A DNA stretch of 64,000 nucleotides. Origin: Magnolia sinica (taxonomy: Eukaryota; Streptophyta; Magnoliopsida; Magnoliales; Magnoliaceae). The DNA lies in the NCBI RefSeq assembly GCF_029962835.1, contig NC_080574.1:37577501-37641500 (forward strand), read 5' to 3'. The notes beneath the pieces were generated by a model, which saw only the letters and a list, made by a program, of their open reading frames with translations, searched no databases and was not told the DNA's origin. Shown here one piece after another: positions 36,201 to 49,700 of this stretch (positions are counted from its first letter, which is position 1; each line of letters starts with the position of its first letter). The translations under genes and the position numbers were made by a program.

Positions 36201-37691
36201 AAAAGAAAGCTTTTTTTTTTTTTTTCCACATCTAATTCTTTAAGAGGTTGGGATTTTGCAACCGCCACAAACAAAACTATGCGGATTATTGCAGGTTTGA
36301 AAAATAGGGTAAAGGTTTCAATCATATCAATATTCTTCCTATCCATTGTAACCTTTTGCTACAAGACGAACTTTGTAGCATTCTAAGGAGCCATCATCAC
36401 GTTGCTTGACTTTATAAATCCACTTACAACCAATAAGATTCTAACACCATGAGGAACGAGAATCCCTAAACCATTTCTCCCAAGTGCATTTAGCCATATT
36501 ACCATATGATCTTTTGGATGCTTCAGTGTATATTCATGGTTTAAGAGGTAATTATGAAGATGCGTGCGAGGAGATAAATAGGGATAGCAGAATGAGCTTT
36601 TGGTTTCCTGATATCATCCATAATCGTAGTGGTTATGGAATGACCTTTGATGGATGCAATATCCACAACAGGTGGATTAACAAGATCAGGCTGAAAAGTT
36701 GCGAGTAGGTAGTAAGATTAGCAACTGATTATATGGAGCAAAACTGTAATGAGCTCGGTGGGACCCTTTTTCAAGAGATGTCATCAGAGAATGGAAGATC
36801 ACATGTCAGAAATATAAAGTTATGTAGTTAATTTATTTATCAAGAACACAACTACGTTGAATGCTTCCACCCAAAAGGTTTTGGGATAGTTTGAAGGCAC
36901 AAGAAAAGATGTAATTTACATGAAAATGGAAAATTTTAATCTTTCAAGGAGGGAAGAGCACTTTCAGCTATAATTTTTAACATTTTAAGGCAGAAGAACA
37001 GATCTAATTTACATGAAAATGGATAAATTCAAGTGATTTTTCTATAGCAATTAATGGAATTGGAAGTAACATAATATGAAAAAACAGAATTTGTAATGAC
37101 CAATCAATAGAGCCTCGTATATCATAGTGATTAAGTTCTAAAAGAGTATGTGTGGATCTATTGTAAGCATTTACTTTTACCCTTTTGTTAATAATGACAA
37201 ACATTCATGGATTTGAAGGAAGGCGAACAAAAATTATTTTACAAAACAGAAGGAATACAACATGCACCACGGTGGCCGAGACTATCATGGCAGATATGAA
37301 ATTAAAATTTTCATGCAACTATTACAAAATTGTTTTTGAGAGGGCGGACTCTTGAAGCAAAAAAAAAGGAACAAAGATAGTAAATAGAGGAGCATCAAAG
37401 AAAGAAGATTCACAATGCAATACAAATTAGTTAGCAATTTTAAGATTGCCAACTCCAAAATTTTACAAACCCTAAAGCCCTAATCTCCCAAATTTCAAAA
37501 GCTCTGAACCCCCCAAAATTCAAAAGGCCTAAACCCCCAAAATTTCACAAACCTTAGAGCCCTAAACCCTAAAATTTCAAAATCTCTGAACCCCCAGATT
37601 TTAAAAGCCCTAAACCCACAAATTTTACAAACCCTAAACCTCCAAATTTCACAAACCTTGTATATTACCTCTTGAGATCTGTTGTACACAC

Positions 37692-37738
<47 letters not shown>

Positions 37739-40700
37739 TCGGTGTGACGTCTCTCTAAGAGATGATTCGGTGCGGCGTTTCTCCAAGTGATGATTCAGTG
37801 CGACATTTCCTCGAGAGAGGGAGGGAAGATGAGAGATCTGAGAGGGAAGGGGAGAGACATTTGAGAGTGAAGGAGAGAGATCAAGCACCATCGAAATGGT
37901 GGTGCTTTCTTTACGCCAGACCGAGAGAAAGCTCGAACGAATGTTTTTTTTTTTGTTTTTTTTTTGTTTTTAGTTGGGTCGAGTTGTATAGGGCCTAATG
38001 GCGTCCAAATGGTGCCATGAAAGTCTATCATTAAATGCTATTGTGGGCCCTACACTCTCCACCAATAGGGTTCAAACATGCCTTGCCCGTCTCTTTAAGC
38101 GTCTGGGTGGAGGTAGGACGCAATCCGCGCCCACATAAAGCATGGTGGTCTTATAGCTATCTTATAAAATTTTCCTTTCGATTTGAGTGGTACAAAACGA
38201 TTGCATAAAACTCTAGAGGCATATCTCCCTTTCTTCCTACCTAGCTTCAATTCTATTGGCAACATCCTTCTCAATCTCTACACTCATATTAACCCAAGGT
38301 ATCGAAAGTGGTCATTTAACTTCATGGTCAACAATCTTAACCAATTCCTCGTTTCTCTCCTATTGCTACTAAAATTTCACTCCATATAATTTGTTTTAGT
38401 TCAACTAATTTTAAACCTTTAGATTCTAAAGCATCCATCCATAAGTCTAGCTTTGTGTTTATGCCTTCCCTCGCCTTGCCAATCAAAACTAGTTATTTTC
38501 AAACAACATCCATCGTTTGATATTTTCCTGCAAATGCCTTTTTAACTCGTCCATAACCAATTTGATAAGGTACAAGCTCAATACGAATCCCTAGTGCAAG
38601 CCTACAGTAATTGGGAACTCACTTATCTCCCTTATACATATCCTTAATCATGTCAATATATCCTCTTGAAACTCTGTTCTTTCCCAATATCCACCAGAAT
38701 AACTCTTTGGGGACCTTGTTTTAAGCTTTCTCTAAGTCAATAAAGAGCATGTGGAGATCCTCCCATCTATATTTTTGCGTCAATTTTACATGTAGGAAAA
38801 TGACTTTAGTGGTAGACCTTCTTGGCATGAAACCGAACGGAGTTTTTGATACATTCGTCTCATGCCTTAGTCTTTTCTCAACCACTCTTTCCCAAGGTTC
38901 TAGAGTACAATTCGTAAGTTCAATTCTACAGTAGTTGGTGTAGCTCTATGTATCTCCTTTGTTCTGATAAATGGGTGCCATGGAACTTTTCCTCCATTCA
39001 TTTGGCATTTGCTTTGATCTTACAATCTTGTTGTCAATCAAATTAACCGTGCATCTTCCATTCACTTCCAAACCACTATTGGGTATAACATATGGTCCAA
39101 GAGCCTTTCACCTTTCTCAATTCTTCTTTCACTTTAGATGTCCCAATCCTCTAAAAGTATCTACGACTCATTTGAGTTTATGGTTCCTTGTATCCCTATT
39201 ATCTGAGAGTGGTTATCATTTAACAAATTCCAAAAATTGCTTCTTCACTTTTCATTGATATCATTGTCCTTGAATGATACCCTCTGATCTCATTATGGCC
39301 GATATGGGTCGTAATGACCATAATGGTAATGGTTACCGTTACGATATGGGCTTGTAATGGCCATTACAACTGGTTTTAAATAAAAGACCTGTATCAGCCC
39401 TATAATGGACTGTTACAGACCATTTTTTCTGTAATGGCTGTCATGGCTCCTTAACATATAACGATTCCCACTGTTACCATTACGTAATGGCTTTTATGTA
39501 ACCGTTTTTTAATACCTTGCTCTAGTCATCGCTCTTAATGCGTCTAACATGATCTATGTCCCTACTCTTTCTCTCTCTCATTTTTGCGAGTTTGAAGATG
39601 TCTTTCTGACATAATATTATCTTCAATTGATTGTAAAGATAATAATAAGCCTTAAGTTAAGCCTCACTTGCTACTTTCTTACCAATCTTTTTGGCATTTC
39701 TATATGTTCAAGATTTTCATCGTTTTTGGCCCCTTGCTAGGCTTTGAAACATGAATGTTTCACATTAGAACTTTTTGTACTTTGTCATTCCACCCACCAA
39801 GTTTCCTTATATGATTGGCTTTTCTTTTTAGATACTCCTAAAACATCTTTTGCCATTCTACATAACATTTTGCTTCCTCGACATTTCACTTTCCATCTTC
39901 CATCAATTTATTTATGAATAAGATCGTTGTCTCTTTTTAAATCCGATCACCTAGTGGACAGCTATTAATTTCATTTCCCTTTCTTCCATCACTTAATGCA
40001 AACATCCATAACCATTAACTTATGTTGTGCAGTTGGACTCTCATGGTATTAGTGTTTGTAACATCGATATCGTTCATGTATCACTAGCTGGGGATACAAA
40101 ATCATGTGTCAATGTTGCCGATAAAATCACTAGTATTATCATTGACTGAGGGAAACATGGGGAAATGGTGGAATTCTTTAATGAAGTTTCAGGAGATGCT
40201 AAAATACACACTTGCATATTTAGGAATTAAATAATTGCTGAATAGTATGCATACACAATAAGTTTCCCTTTAATGGGGGCGCAAACCTGTATCGTGGACT
40301 CAGGGAAACATGGGGAAAATGGGGGAATTTCTCAATGATAGTTTCGGAGATGTTCAAATACACATATTTGCTTATTTAGGAATCAAATAATTACAAAAAA
40401 GATGCATAAATGATAAGTTCCATTTAATAGGGCATAATGCATTTACCAAACAATAACTAAGATATGTAACCACTAAAGGAACTAAAAAATGTATATATTC
40501 GCCATCCCTAATTCCCGTAGAGTTAGAAGGTGTCTCGAAGTCATCATCTTCGGATTCTCCACCCCTACTTGGTCTGCCATAGCATTGCTGGTTAATGTCA
40601 CGACAATACTGTGCCCAGGGCATCCTTTGTTCATACCATTGGAGGTACTCTCTCACGTATCTTTGGTACTCATCCTCCCAAAATTGTACGAGTTAATTGA

Positions 40701-43700
40701 ATGTGGCCAAGTAGGGTCTTGATGGAATGAATTGATTTCAATCTCGACTCTTGGATAGCATTGAGCCCAGTCATATGATGGGTACCTTGAATATCCTCCT
40801 TCGTACTCATAATTGTAACTGCTATTCGTTGGCCTCGCATACCCGTAACTGGTCGATTGTGACCAAGCGTCGTAGCGACCATACCCATGAACCTAATATC
40901 CACCTTGCGCATAAGGTGGGATGGAAGTGGGGCTCCCTTGCTCCGAACTAATATCAATGAACGAAAAGCTGCATGCAAGAAACTTGTGTACGACCTTCTT
41001 CCCACCATTCCGACACTGGAAAAATTGATTGGGCATTGATGCTTTCCTCGAGCATGATGGACAAGATCCATGGTCATCGTCTTGGGTGCATGGTTAAAAT
41101 GGGTCTCCTCAGTGAACTAGCTAACAGATCGTTGGGTCTGACCTGTTGTTTTAACCCTTATCACTGTGCCTCCACCCTTGCCGCTATCCCCTCCACTAGT
41201 ATCGCTGTCATTGCCATCCCCACTGCTAGCACCTCCACCGGTATTGCTGTCATCACCACCCCCATCGAATTGGCCTCCATCCCCTTTGTCAATATCATCA
41301 TCAACCTTGTCATCGTTGTCGTTGGCCCTATTGAATCTGCCAAATGGTAATAAGGTTTGGTCATCACTTAAGATGATTGGTTGTCGAGGTGTATGTTGTG
41401 ATTGTGCCTCGCCACCCTCATTATGATGTACTAGACTCCTCATGAACACTTCGAAGGAGTCGCCTTGAGTCCTTTGCTTGCTCATGACTTGATCGACACC
41501 AATACTAAGAGAAACCGCTCCCTTGGCTAATACTGGAGCATGGCCTTCTTCAACTTCATCTAAATCAACCGACTTGATCCACTCATAAAGTGGGTACTCA
41601 CCATCATCACTAAAATATCTCATAGTGCCTATCAACATTAGGTTGAGTGGGTCCTGATGTTCATCTATGTCTCACTTTACCCATAGCTGCCTCTCTTTCA
41701 ACCTCACATTATGGTGGTAGTATATGAGCTTTTGTAGCTTTTCATAGATCATCCTGTTCCTCTTATTGGTATATATAAGCGACCATGTATTCCAATTCCT
41801 CTCGCATGGTGAAGAGGAGACATTTGGCGAGAACAAGGCTGGCGGCTAGTAATTGTAGTGCGGGTGTATCGCCTCTGTACATCGCCCACAACTCACCCGT
41901 CGATCCATGGGAAGCATGTATTAGTTTAAGTGGGAAATGCTTATTCACAAATCATACTATTTAATTAGTACACTTACATGGCATCATTGTTTCAATGAAT
42001 GTTTTTGCAGTTGCAATCGATAACAAGACCTTACCATCTCTAAAGCACAACAACTATAAACAGATTCACAAGTCACCATTATTAATTACCTATGTATGTA
42101 GTGACTATAAAAAAGTAATACGTTTAAACCATTCTTGAAATCTGCTCAATTTGCATACTTGGTTCTCGAAATTTGCTGTTTCCTTCAAGTTCAGGAACAG
42201 CTTTTCTAGACCTGGTGGACGACCGCCATCAGTTGTCAATCTGTTATCCTTCCATAACCAACTTTGTAATGGAACTTGGGTGGGGTTTAAATGATATGCA
42301 GAAACTTAAATAATATTTAATCAGTTGTTTTAACATATAATCATAAGTAATACTTGAAAGTGCAAGTGTAAGTGATAAATAAATAAAGTTAAATGTGACA
42401 AACTTGCTAACCCGGTGGAGTGGATGATTAAGGGTCTTATTTGTCATTGATGATCTGGAGCATCCATACATGTGGGCGAATGCATCAACAGATCTGAGGA
42501 AAGTGGGCTGCCTTCCATAATACACCATGAAGTTGATTATGAACAATTATGTAAGTCTCGTCCACCTATCACACATGATCATCCCATATTTCTTCCAGTT
42601 TGGTTTGAGTTCATGTACCCAAGCTTTCTTCTCCTTGTACGCGAGATCGATATAGACCTCGTACATGAGATCGATATAGACCCCAAGATCTCCTTCACCT
42701 TTAGAGGTCTTGCGCCTATTTTAACATGTTGCACGTGTCGATCATATTATGAAAGTGAGAGTTGGCTGTTGCATTTGTTGGTATGTGGCTCGAAATGAAC
42801 CCCCCAACTATAGCACTTCCCATAGCCTCCTTGAAACTCCCAATTGCTTCATGTCTTTAAGTCTTCTCTACTTTGCTCCCGCAATGGGTGCATCTATAAT
42901 ACGGGCGCTCTGGGCACATTGTAGGCCAGGCCTGCTTGAACCACCATCACCACCACCATCCCCCCCCCCCCCCCCGCCCCGGCTATTACTCTTACCTCCC
43001 CCACTGCTCCAAATTTCCCCATTTCATTCCTAAAATCTCTTGATTTTTCACCTAAACATGCATAAACATGGATTTGGAAAGAAATCCATGCAAAATAAAC
43101 ATTTTTTTTAAAATTTATAACATTCATGCCTTGGAATTTTCCAGCCCTAGGCAATTTTGATTTCTCCACAAATCAAGTCTTTTGAATTAGACAACTCTAA
43201 AAGGATTGACTTTTGAGGGAAACAAAAACCCCACAAAAAATCCCACGAAAAAGCCTTATATATATATATATATATAAATTTCTCCCTTTTAAAGGTATTT
43301 ATGCACCTTTGATACATAATCCCCCCTGTATCGACAATATTGGCTAGATATTATTGTTGATATGAGGAACCCTTGCGAAGGAAAGATGGCAATAAATTGG
43401 AAATGTTGACACATGTATCGTGGTGATATATCGCCAATACTTGAAAACTATAGGGGGCCGTATTGGCGAGATCCAATGGTGAACAACAGCCTAAAAGAAA
43501 AACCAGTATCACCAAGTCGGCGACACATATTATCGGTGATATTACCAATAATATCACCAATAATTGGAAGATTGCCTCGTTCCTCGTTTAACCTTGCCAA
43601 CCTTACATATTGATCGTTTTGTTTTCCTAACTAGAAAGAAATTTATTTGGCTTGTGTATGATCCTCTTTTGCAAGTTATTAAATGTTCATACTTTTTTTT

Positions 43701-46700
43701 TTTTTTTGGTTTCAAGTATATGTTTGCTAGATCTAGATTTTATGCGGTAGCGAATCAAGGGTGGCATCCCCTATCTCATTTCTTCTCCCAAAACCATATC
43801 CTCCATGTACCCTCTCATATGCTCCACTTTCTTTTCGTACATGACCATTCAAGTCTCCTTATACAAATATTCTCTCTTCGTTCAGAATTCCTTGCATTAG
43901 TCCATCCATATTCTCCTAAAATTTTTCTTGATTCTATCCTTTAGCCTTGGATTGTGGCACATATGTACTAATAATATTGGTTACCTCCTCTCCTAACATA
44001 TGTTTTATTAATAAAATCCTACAACTTACTCTTCTATTCACAACTTTATTTTTGAATTCTTTATCTACCACTAACCGCACCCCATTTCTATTATTGTCCT
44101 TTCCTACACGCCAAAGTTTATATCTATTAATTTCTCTAGTTTTGGCCCCTTTCCACTTGGTCTCTTGAGTACAAGCTATGTTGGCTCTCCTTCGTTTCAT
44201 CGTTTCTGTTGACTTCATACTCTTACTTGTCAATGTTCTTGTATTCCATGTAGTAAGACGAATCCTATTCTCTTGAATTAGCTTCTTTATCTGCTCATGT
44301 CCATAATGGTGCGGGAATCCTTGCTTACTTCTCACAACAATTGGGCGTTGTTGCGATGCGTCACTTCTGGGGAATGCTGTATTCTACCCTTGCCCATTTC
44401 TCACTACACTCGGGTTCCAATGCAGCATGTTGCTTATAGGGAGTGCCCTAGCATTTGGAATGTCATATTGTTCGGATTCATGATGAAAGTTATGGCATAA
44501 GTTTGACATCGGCTGCGAACCTGGCACAACCCTCTTGTATCGGGTAGTGGACCGGCAATGAGAGCACAAAATTCCCACAGGCCATGCACCATGCAATAGG
44601 TTATTACATAGGTTGATTACAAATTTTCAGTCAAGCACCATCTAATAGTCTACTATATTGGCTGATTAAAATCAACGAGTTAGCTTCAAGCAAGAACCAG
44701 ATCGCCAATTGAGCCAGGCATAACCCAACTTAGACTAAACAAATTAAAAATCCTTATGCACAACTCAGAAGCGATACCACAATGGATGAACAGGTGAGTA
44801 ACAGATTCTGACTCATTAAGACATAATACACCCATTCGTTTTGATTTGCATGTCCCTTCTATGAGGATTGTTAATGGTGAAGAACTGCGTATCTTGAGTA
44901 TTTACTTTCTGTTATGGGCTTTGTTGTGATTCGCATGGTCCTATGAAGATTGTCAATGGTGAAGAGCTGGATATCTCAAGTTTTCAGTTTCTGTCATGGG
45001 CTTTTTAGGTTAATCTCTGACCACATGTTGACGTCGTTGCGGAGAATGTAACTTTGGCCATCCAAAATTCTGTAGACATCAATGCTGATTTTCGCTTAAT
45101 GTAAATGCCATTCTTTGAAATGAAGGTACCATTAGGGCCTGTTTGTTTCACCAGTTACCACGGCAATGTAAAGGAAATGTGCAATGATTGCAAATTACTT
45201 TACCTGTCTCCAGACAACATTTGCATTTGACTGCCAATTCCCGTGTTTGGTTTATCTGTGGTAAAAACATAATGATGGTGCTTTTACATTACTTCAAATC
45301 ATCACCAAAATACACTGACGTCGCAGTTTGGATTCGGGATTTTCACGGTAATGCCATGAGATAGTGCAATGATTACAAATTCCTTTACATGTCTCCTGAA
45401 TACATTTGCATTTGGCCTATGATTCCTGTGTTTGGTTTGGCAGTGGTAAAAGCGTAATGATGATGCTTTTCTTTGTGCCATTTACTGCAGTAATGGCGAA
45501 ACAAACAGACCCTTAGGTGCTTCTGGTGCGCTACTTCAACTTTGATTGCGCGTCGCTGCTCTCACATGGATATAAATTTTCATTGACACGCAATATTGTA
45601 TATACACATTCATTTGCTGGTTTAGGCATATATGTGTGTTCACTGTTCATCCACGCGCACAAATGCATTCTGGCATTCTGTTCCTGCTGACAAATTTTCT
45701 TTACTCGAACAAAATGTCTTATGAATTAGGGTTTAAGTATTTCAGTTCTATCTAGTTGCTGTTTTTCAAGAAGTTGAGGATTATGTGGATTGTTATTCTC
45801 CATTTTTTTTTTGAGAAATTGTTATCCTCCATTATTTGTTATTCATCTCAATGTAATATTTCTTATTAACCAAGTTAATAATAATTTGTTATGCCATTTA
45901 GGTTGGAGCGCAAAACAGTTAAAAGGAGGAGAGTTTTTGCAACTCTCAAGGTTTTAGGGACAGTAGTGGAGGAGCTCACTAAGGATATCCCTGAAGAGGT
46001 TCGCTGTTGGTCCTCAAAAACTACTTATTTGGTTACATTTGGAATTTTGGGATGCTGATTTCTTATTAGTATGTGTATCTTTCTTGAAGTTCTTTATGAT
46101 TATCCCAGTTCTATGATTTCAATAGTCCTTTTTCCCATTCCAGATTTGTCCGCATTTTTTATTTTTTAGTTTATGCGTCTTAGCATGTTATAGTGGTTAT
46201 ATAGTATATGCACATTCTTTCACGGGTTGAATTTCTTGTTCAACTTTCAGCTGAAGCGAGTAATGGAATCAGATGCAGCAATGACTGTGGACCTAATTGC
46301 TTACAACATCATACCACTGGATGCTCCAACCATAACAAATGTCATTGAGTCTCTGCCTGAGGTATAGAACCGCTTCTGAGGTTAGGTTGCTGCTTTCTTA
46401 TTCTTTTCCCAGTGTCTTTGACATTACAGACCTTATGTCCAGGTAAAAGCAGCAGTGTTGGCTTTAGGGTACTTTACAGGTTTACCGAAGTTGCCTGCGG
46501 GTTTTCCTGTTCCTGCGACAAGAAATGCGGATATGCTGGATTTTTTGCAGTATGTTTTTGGATTCCAGGTTTGTATTTTAATCCATCTTAGGACTCAGGA
46601 CTTGAGAAGTATGTTTACCTCTGCTATTTTGTTAGGAGAGACCGAAGGACATTGTTTTCTTGGTGAGCTGTTACTGGAGTAGGTAACCTGTATGGTATTT

Positions 46701-49700
46701 GGTATTGGACATGCAATTGGTTACAACACATTTCTAGTGATAGCAGGCTTTTGATGGTGTCCACTACTTGGTCACCAAATATTATTGAGGAGATGGTTGG
46801 GTAAAAAATGTCCAACATTCTTGGAGTGCATACATGATGATATCATGCACTCATATTGGAAATACATAAAAAAGCAATCGTGGATGATTGGTCAATCCTA
46901 CTTTTAAGGATTGGGGGTGGTAGGTGGACTCATCACTGCTAATCTATGGAGGTCCCAAATAAGCAATTCAAAGCAGATGCCTGGATTGGTCAATCCAAAT
47001 TGGCCATAGATAACCTGCAGAAACCAGCTATGATTCTCCCAAAAATGTCTCTTATGTATGGACGATGGGGAGTCAGTAGACCATCTTTTTCTCCACTGCT
47101 CTTTCGTGCGACATATATGTTCTTCCTTTTTAGAACTTTTTGAAGTGGCTTGGGTTATGCCTCATTCAGTAGTTGACATGTTTCGGGCATGGCATGCCGG
47201 TCTCTTGCTGAAGAAAATGCTAGCAGTGTGGAGGCTTATCTTGCTAGCGGTCATTTTGAACACTTGGCAGGAACGAAATCGTCATTGCTTCCTTAACAAA
47301 CAAAGACCTTGGGATCATATTGTTCAGGAATCTAAAAAGAAGCTAAAAGAGTGGGTGTGAGCCTCAGGGATCTGTGATGTAAATGTTGAGCAGGTGGTGT
47401 CTATGTTTGGCTTTTAAAGGGTTAATATCAAATATACATTGTGAGTACGTATATTGTGTGCTTCTGGTTGTGATTTCTGGGTTGTATTATTTGCTGCCTT
47501 AGACTGCTGTCTTCCATCCCATTAATAAAGCTAAATGCATTAATCTTCCAAAAAAAAAGAGAAGAAGACCAAAATGCAAGGATCTGAACAGGCCCTTGAA
47601 GAATAGTGAGTTTAGTAGTTGTGGACTAGGGGACCATATACTAACACTACTGCACAAACTTGCTAGGCATTTGGTGCCTCAATTTGTTTAGAACTCAGAC
47701 TTGCAATCATGGTATGCCAAAATGGTTACATATCAGCCATTACGTAACAGCAACGGTTGTAGCTGTTACATGTAACGGGGCGGAAACCACCTTTATGGAA
47801 AAAATGGCCCGTAACGGTCCCATAACATTCGGTAACGTAGGTGGCCGTTACAGCCACAGTTACCGTTATGGCATACCTTGCTTTCAAAATGATGCTTTAG
47901 TAGCCTTATGAAACTTGAGAGATTCTTGTTGTTTCATTTTAATTCATGGGATTGTGTTTGTTTGCTATATCATTATTGAATCCTGTTCTTAGTATTTGTT
48001 ATGGAATCTCATTGATGAAATCGATCCTAACATTGAACTTTTTGGATGCGAGACAGAAGGACAATGTTGGCAACCAACGCGAACACATAGTCCACCTCCT
48101 CGCCAATGAGCAGTCCCGACTTGGCATTCATGAACAAATTGAACCGGTAGGTTCTATATGTTTATAACTGTACTGCTTTAATTGGAGTGTAGGTTCTAGA
48201 TTCCTCATAAAAGTTGCTGTATTTTATCCTGTCCTTCTCTTTGTTTTCCTGTATCCGTGTACTTGGCATTTCGGTCACACAGTCATCTTAGAGACATTAC
48301 TTTTTCTGATTCTTCTTGATTTGGTTACATATTAATACAGCAAGTTGGCTATCCATGAATGAACTGTTCACCATTCTTCAATGTTTTGTAAGTCAAGGCA
48401 TGATTGTGTGTTTTTACTGACAATGTTGTTGAGATAAGTCACAGTTCCTTCAATCATGAAGGAGCAGACATTTGGGAGGCATATGTGTAACTGACTGCAA
48501 GGAGCTAAAGCAATAAATGAATGAATGCAAAAATTCCTTGAGTTACTTCTGCTGAGCTAATAAACATTCATCCATAAAATAGATATGGGGATGTGTATGG
48601 TGAGCTCTCTTGGTGAAAATGATGCAAGTGAACGTTGCAGCAGGTAAAAAAAAATGTTTTCATGAGTTAAACAAGAGGGAAAGGGAATGAATTTGTACAA
48701 TTTAGTTGCATGAACCTCTTCTAGTCATGTTCTCTTGATGCTCCTGTTTCAAATTGTGCTTTGGACTCGCACTCCTGCTCCTGCTTCTTAGCTGTTTATA
48801 CTTGCCAACATTCTCTAACAGATGCTTCCTTGTTTCCCCACTCAAATCTTTTGAGATTTCCTTTCACGCTTTGTGTAACTATAGGATCAATTATTTTCCT
48901 TAAAAAATAGTATTTTAATTGAGATATCTCTAGAAAAGGATAATCATATACGGACCATGTTTCGAACTTTAAGCCATACTATTTTTCTATGGAGGCTCAT
49001 AGATGACAATTAGTGGGCCACTCTTCACAACCTCTTCTTAAGAGGCATATACAAAATGAACTTATCTTTTCATTTCTTATTTTGATGAATGGCTTAAGTT
49101 CTAGTGAGAAAGAGCAACTGAAAACAAAACAAAGAGGGAAAAGCAGAAAAGAATATATAGATCGCCCAAACCACTTGCCTTACAACTGCACCTCCCTAAT
49201 CAAATCTTTTCGAAATGAAAGGACCGTAAATCTGCACTCAATGTTGTTAAATAGCATATGCGATCATGTGTGATTGCATATGCCTGTGCGCATATGCGAT
49301 TGCACAATCGCATATGCGGTCGCACACTTTTTTTTTTTTTTTTTTCATTTTTCAAAAAATTAAAAAAAATCATTAAATATGGATAAATTAAGAAAAAAAT
49401 GAATAATTTATTATATGTCATTGGCCCTTGAAATACATTTAATTTAAGTAAAATAAAACCAATTACATAATGAATTAAATATTAAGTCATCATTCATCAA
49501 CAATTCTACATTCTACAATATAGTTAATTTAACAATTAACATTTAACAAATATGAAATATCAATATTCAACATTCAACACTACATATACATCTACAATCA
49601 ACATCAACATACTTAGCAAACAAAATGAAGAAGTTATTTATTTATTATTCATCTAATCATATACTATATACATTGATCTAGTTGCCATTGTGGCATAGCA

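Larger units (their letters stand above)
38170..44335 (-). mobile_element. RTE-type LINE, split by hAT and MITE insertions
   Basis: On the minus strand the apurinic-type endonuclease part lies at 44335-43580 (RLTTWNTRTLTSKSMKSTE, CTQETKWKGAK, ISTYVPQ, then GDLNGHVRKESGAYE and ITCKRGSYTSQINFFLV). It resumes at about 40040 with TAQHKLMVMDV, then KETWW-like and KDIFKLAK segments at 39840-39540, and the RT part at 39280-38170 (MPNEWRKSSM, FGFMPRRSTTKVIFL, HMLFIDLEKA, ELFWWILGKNRVSRGYIDMI). The YADD-type motif is lost and stops are frequent. A hAT element occupies about 40050-43575 and a small MITE 39290-39519. Confidence 0.88.

Noticed and set aside
36484..36708. A 74-codon plus-strand open frame
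   Set aside because: The opposite strand carries the Copia pre-RT segment, so this is its shadow.
37445..37665. True telomere or chromosome end
   Set aside because: Units are degenerate, short and embedded in an intron, with gene exons on both sides.
37445..37665. CRISPR-like array
   Set aside because: Repeats are imperfect and without regular unique spacers; the sequence is a plant nuclear genome.
42636..42683. 24 bp tandem repeat with 'gagatcgatatagacc' as regulatory array
   Set aside because: Only two units, inside a decayed hAT element; most simply a local duplication.
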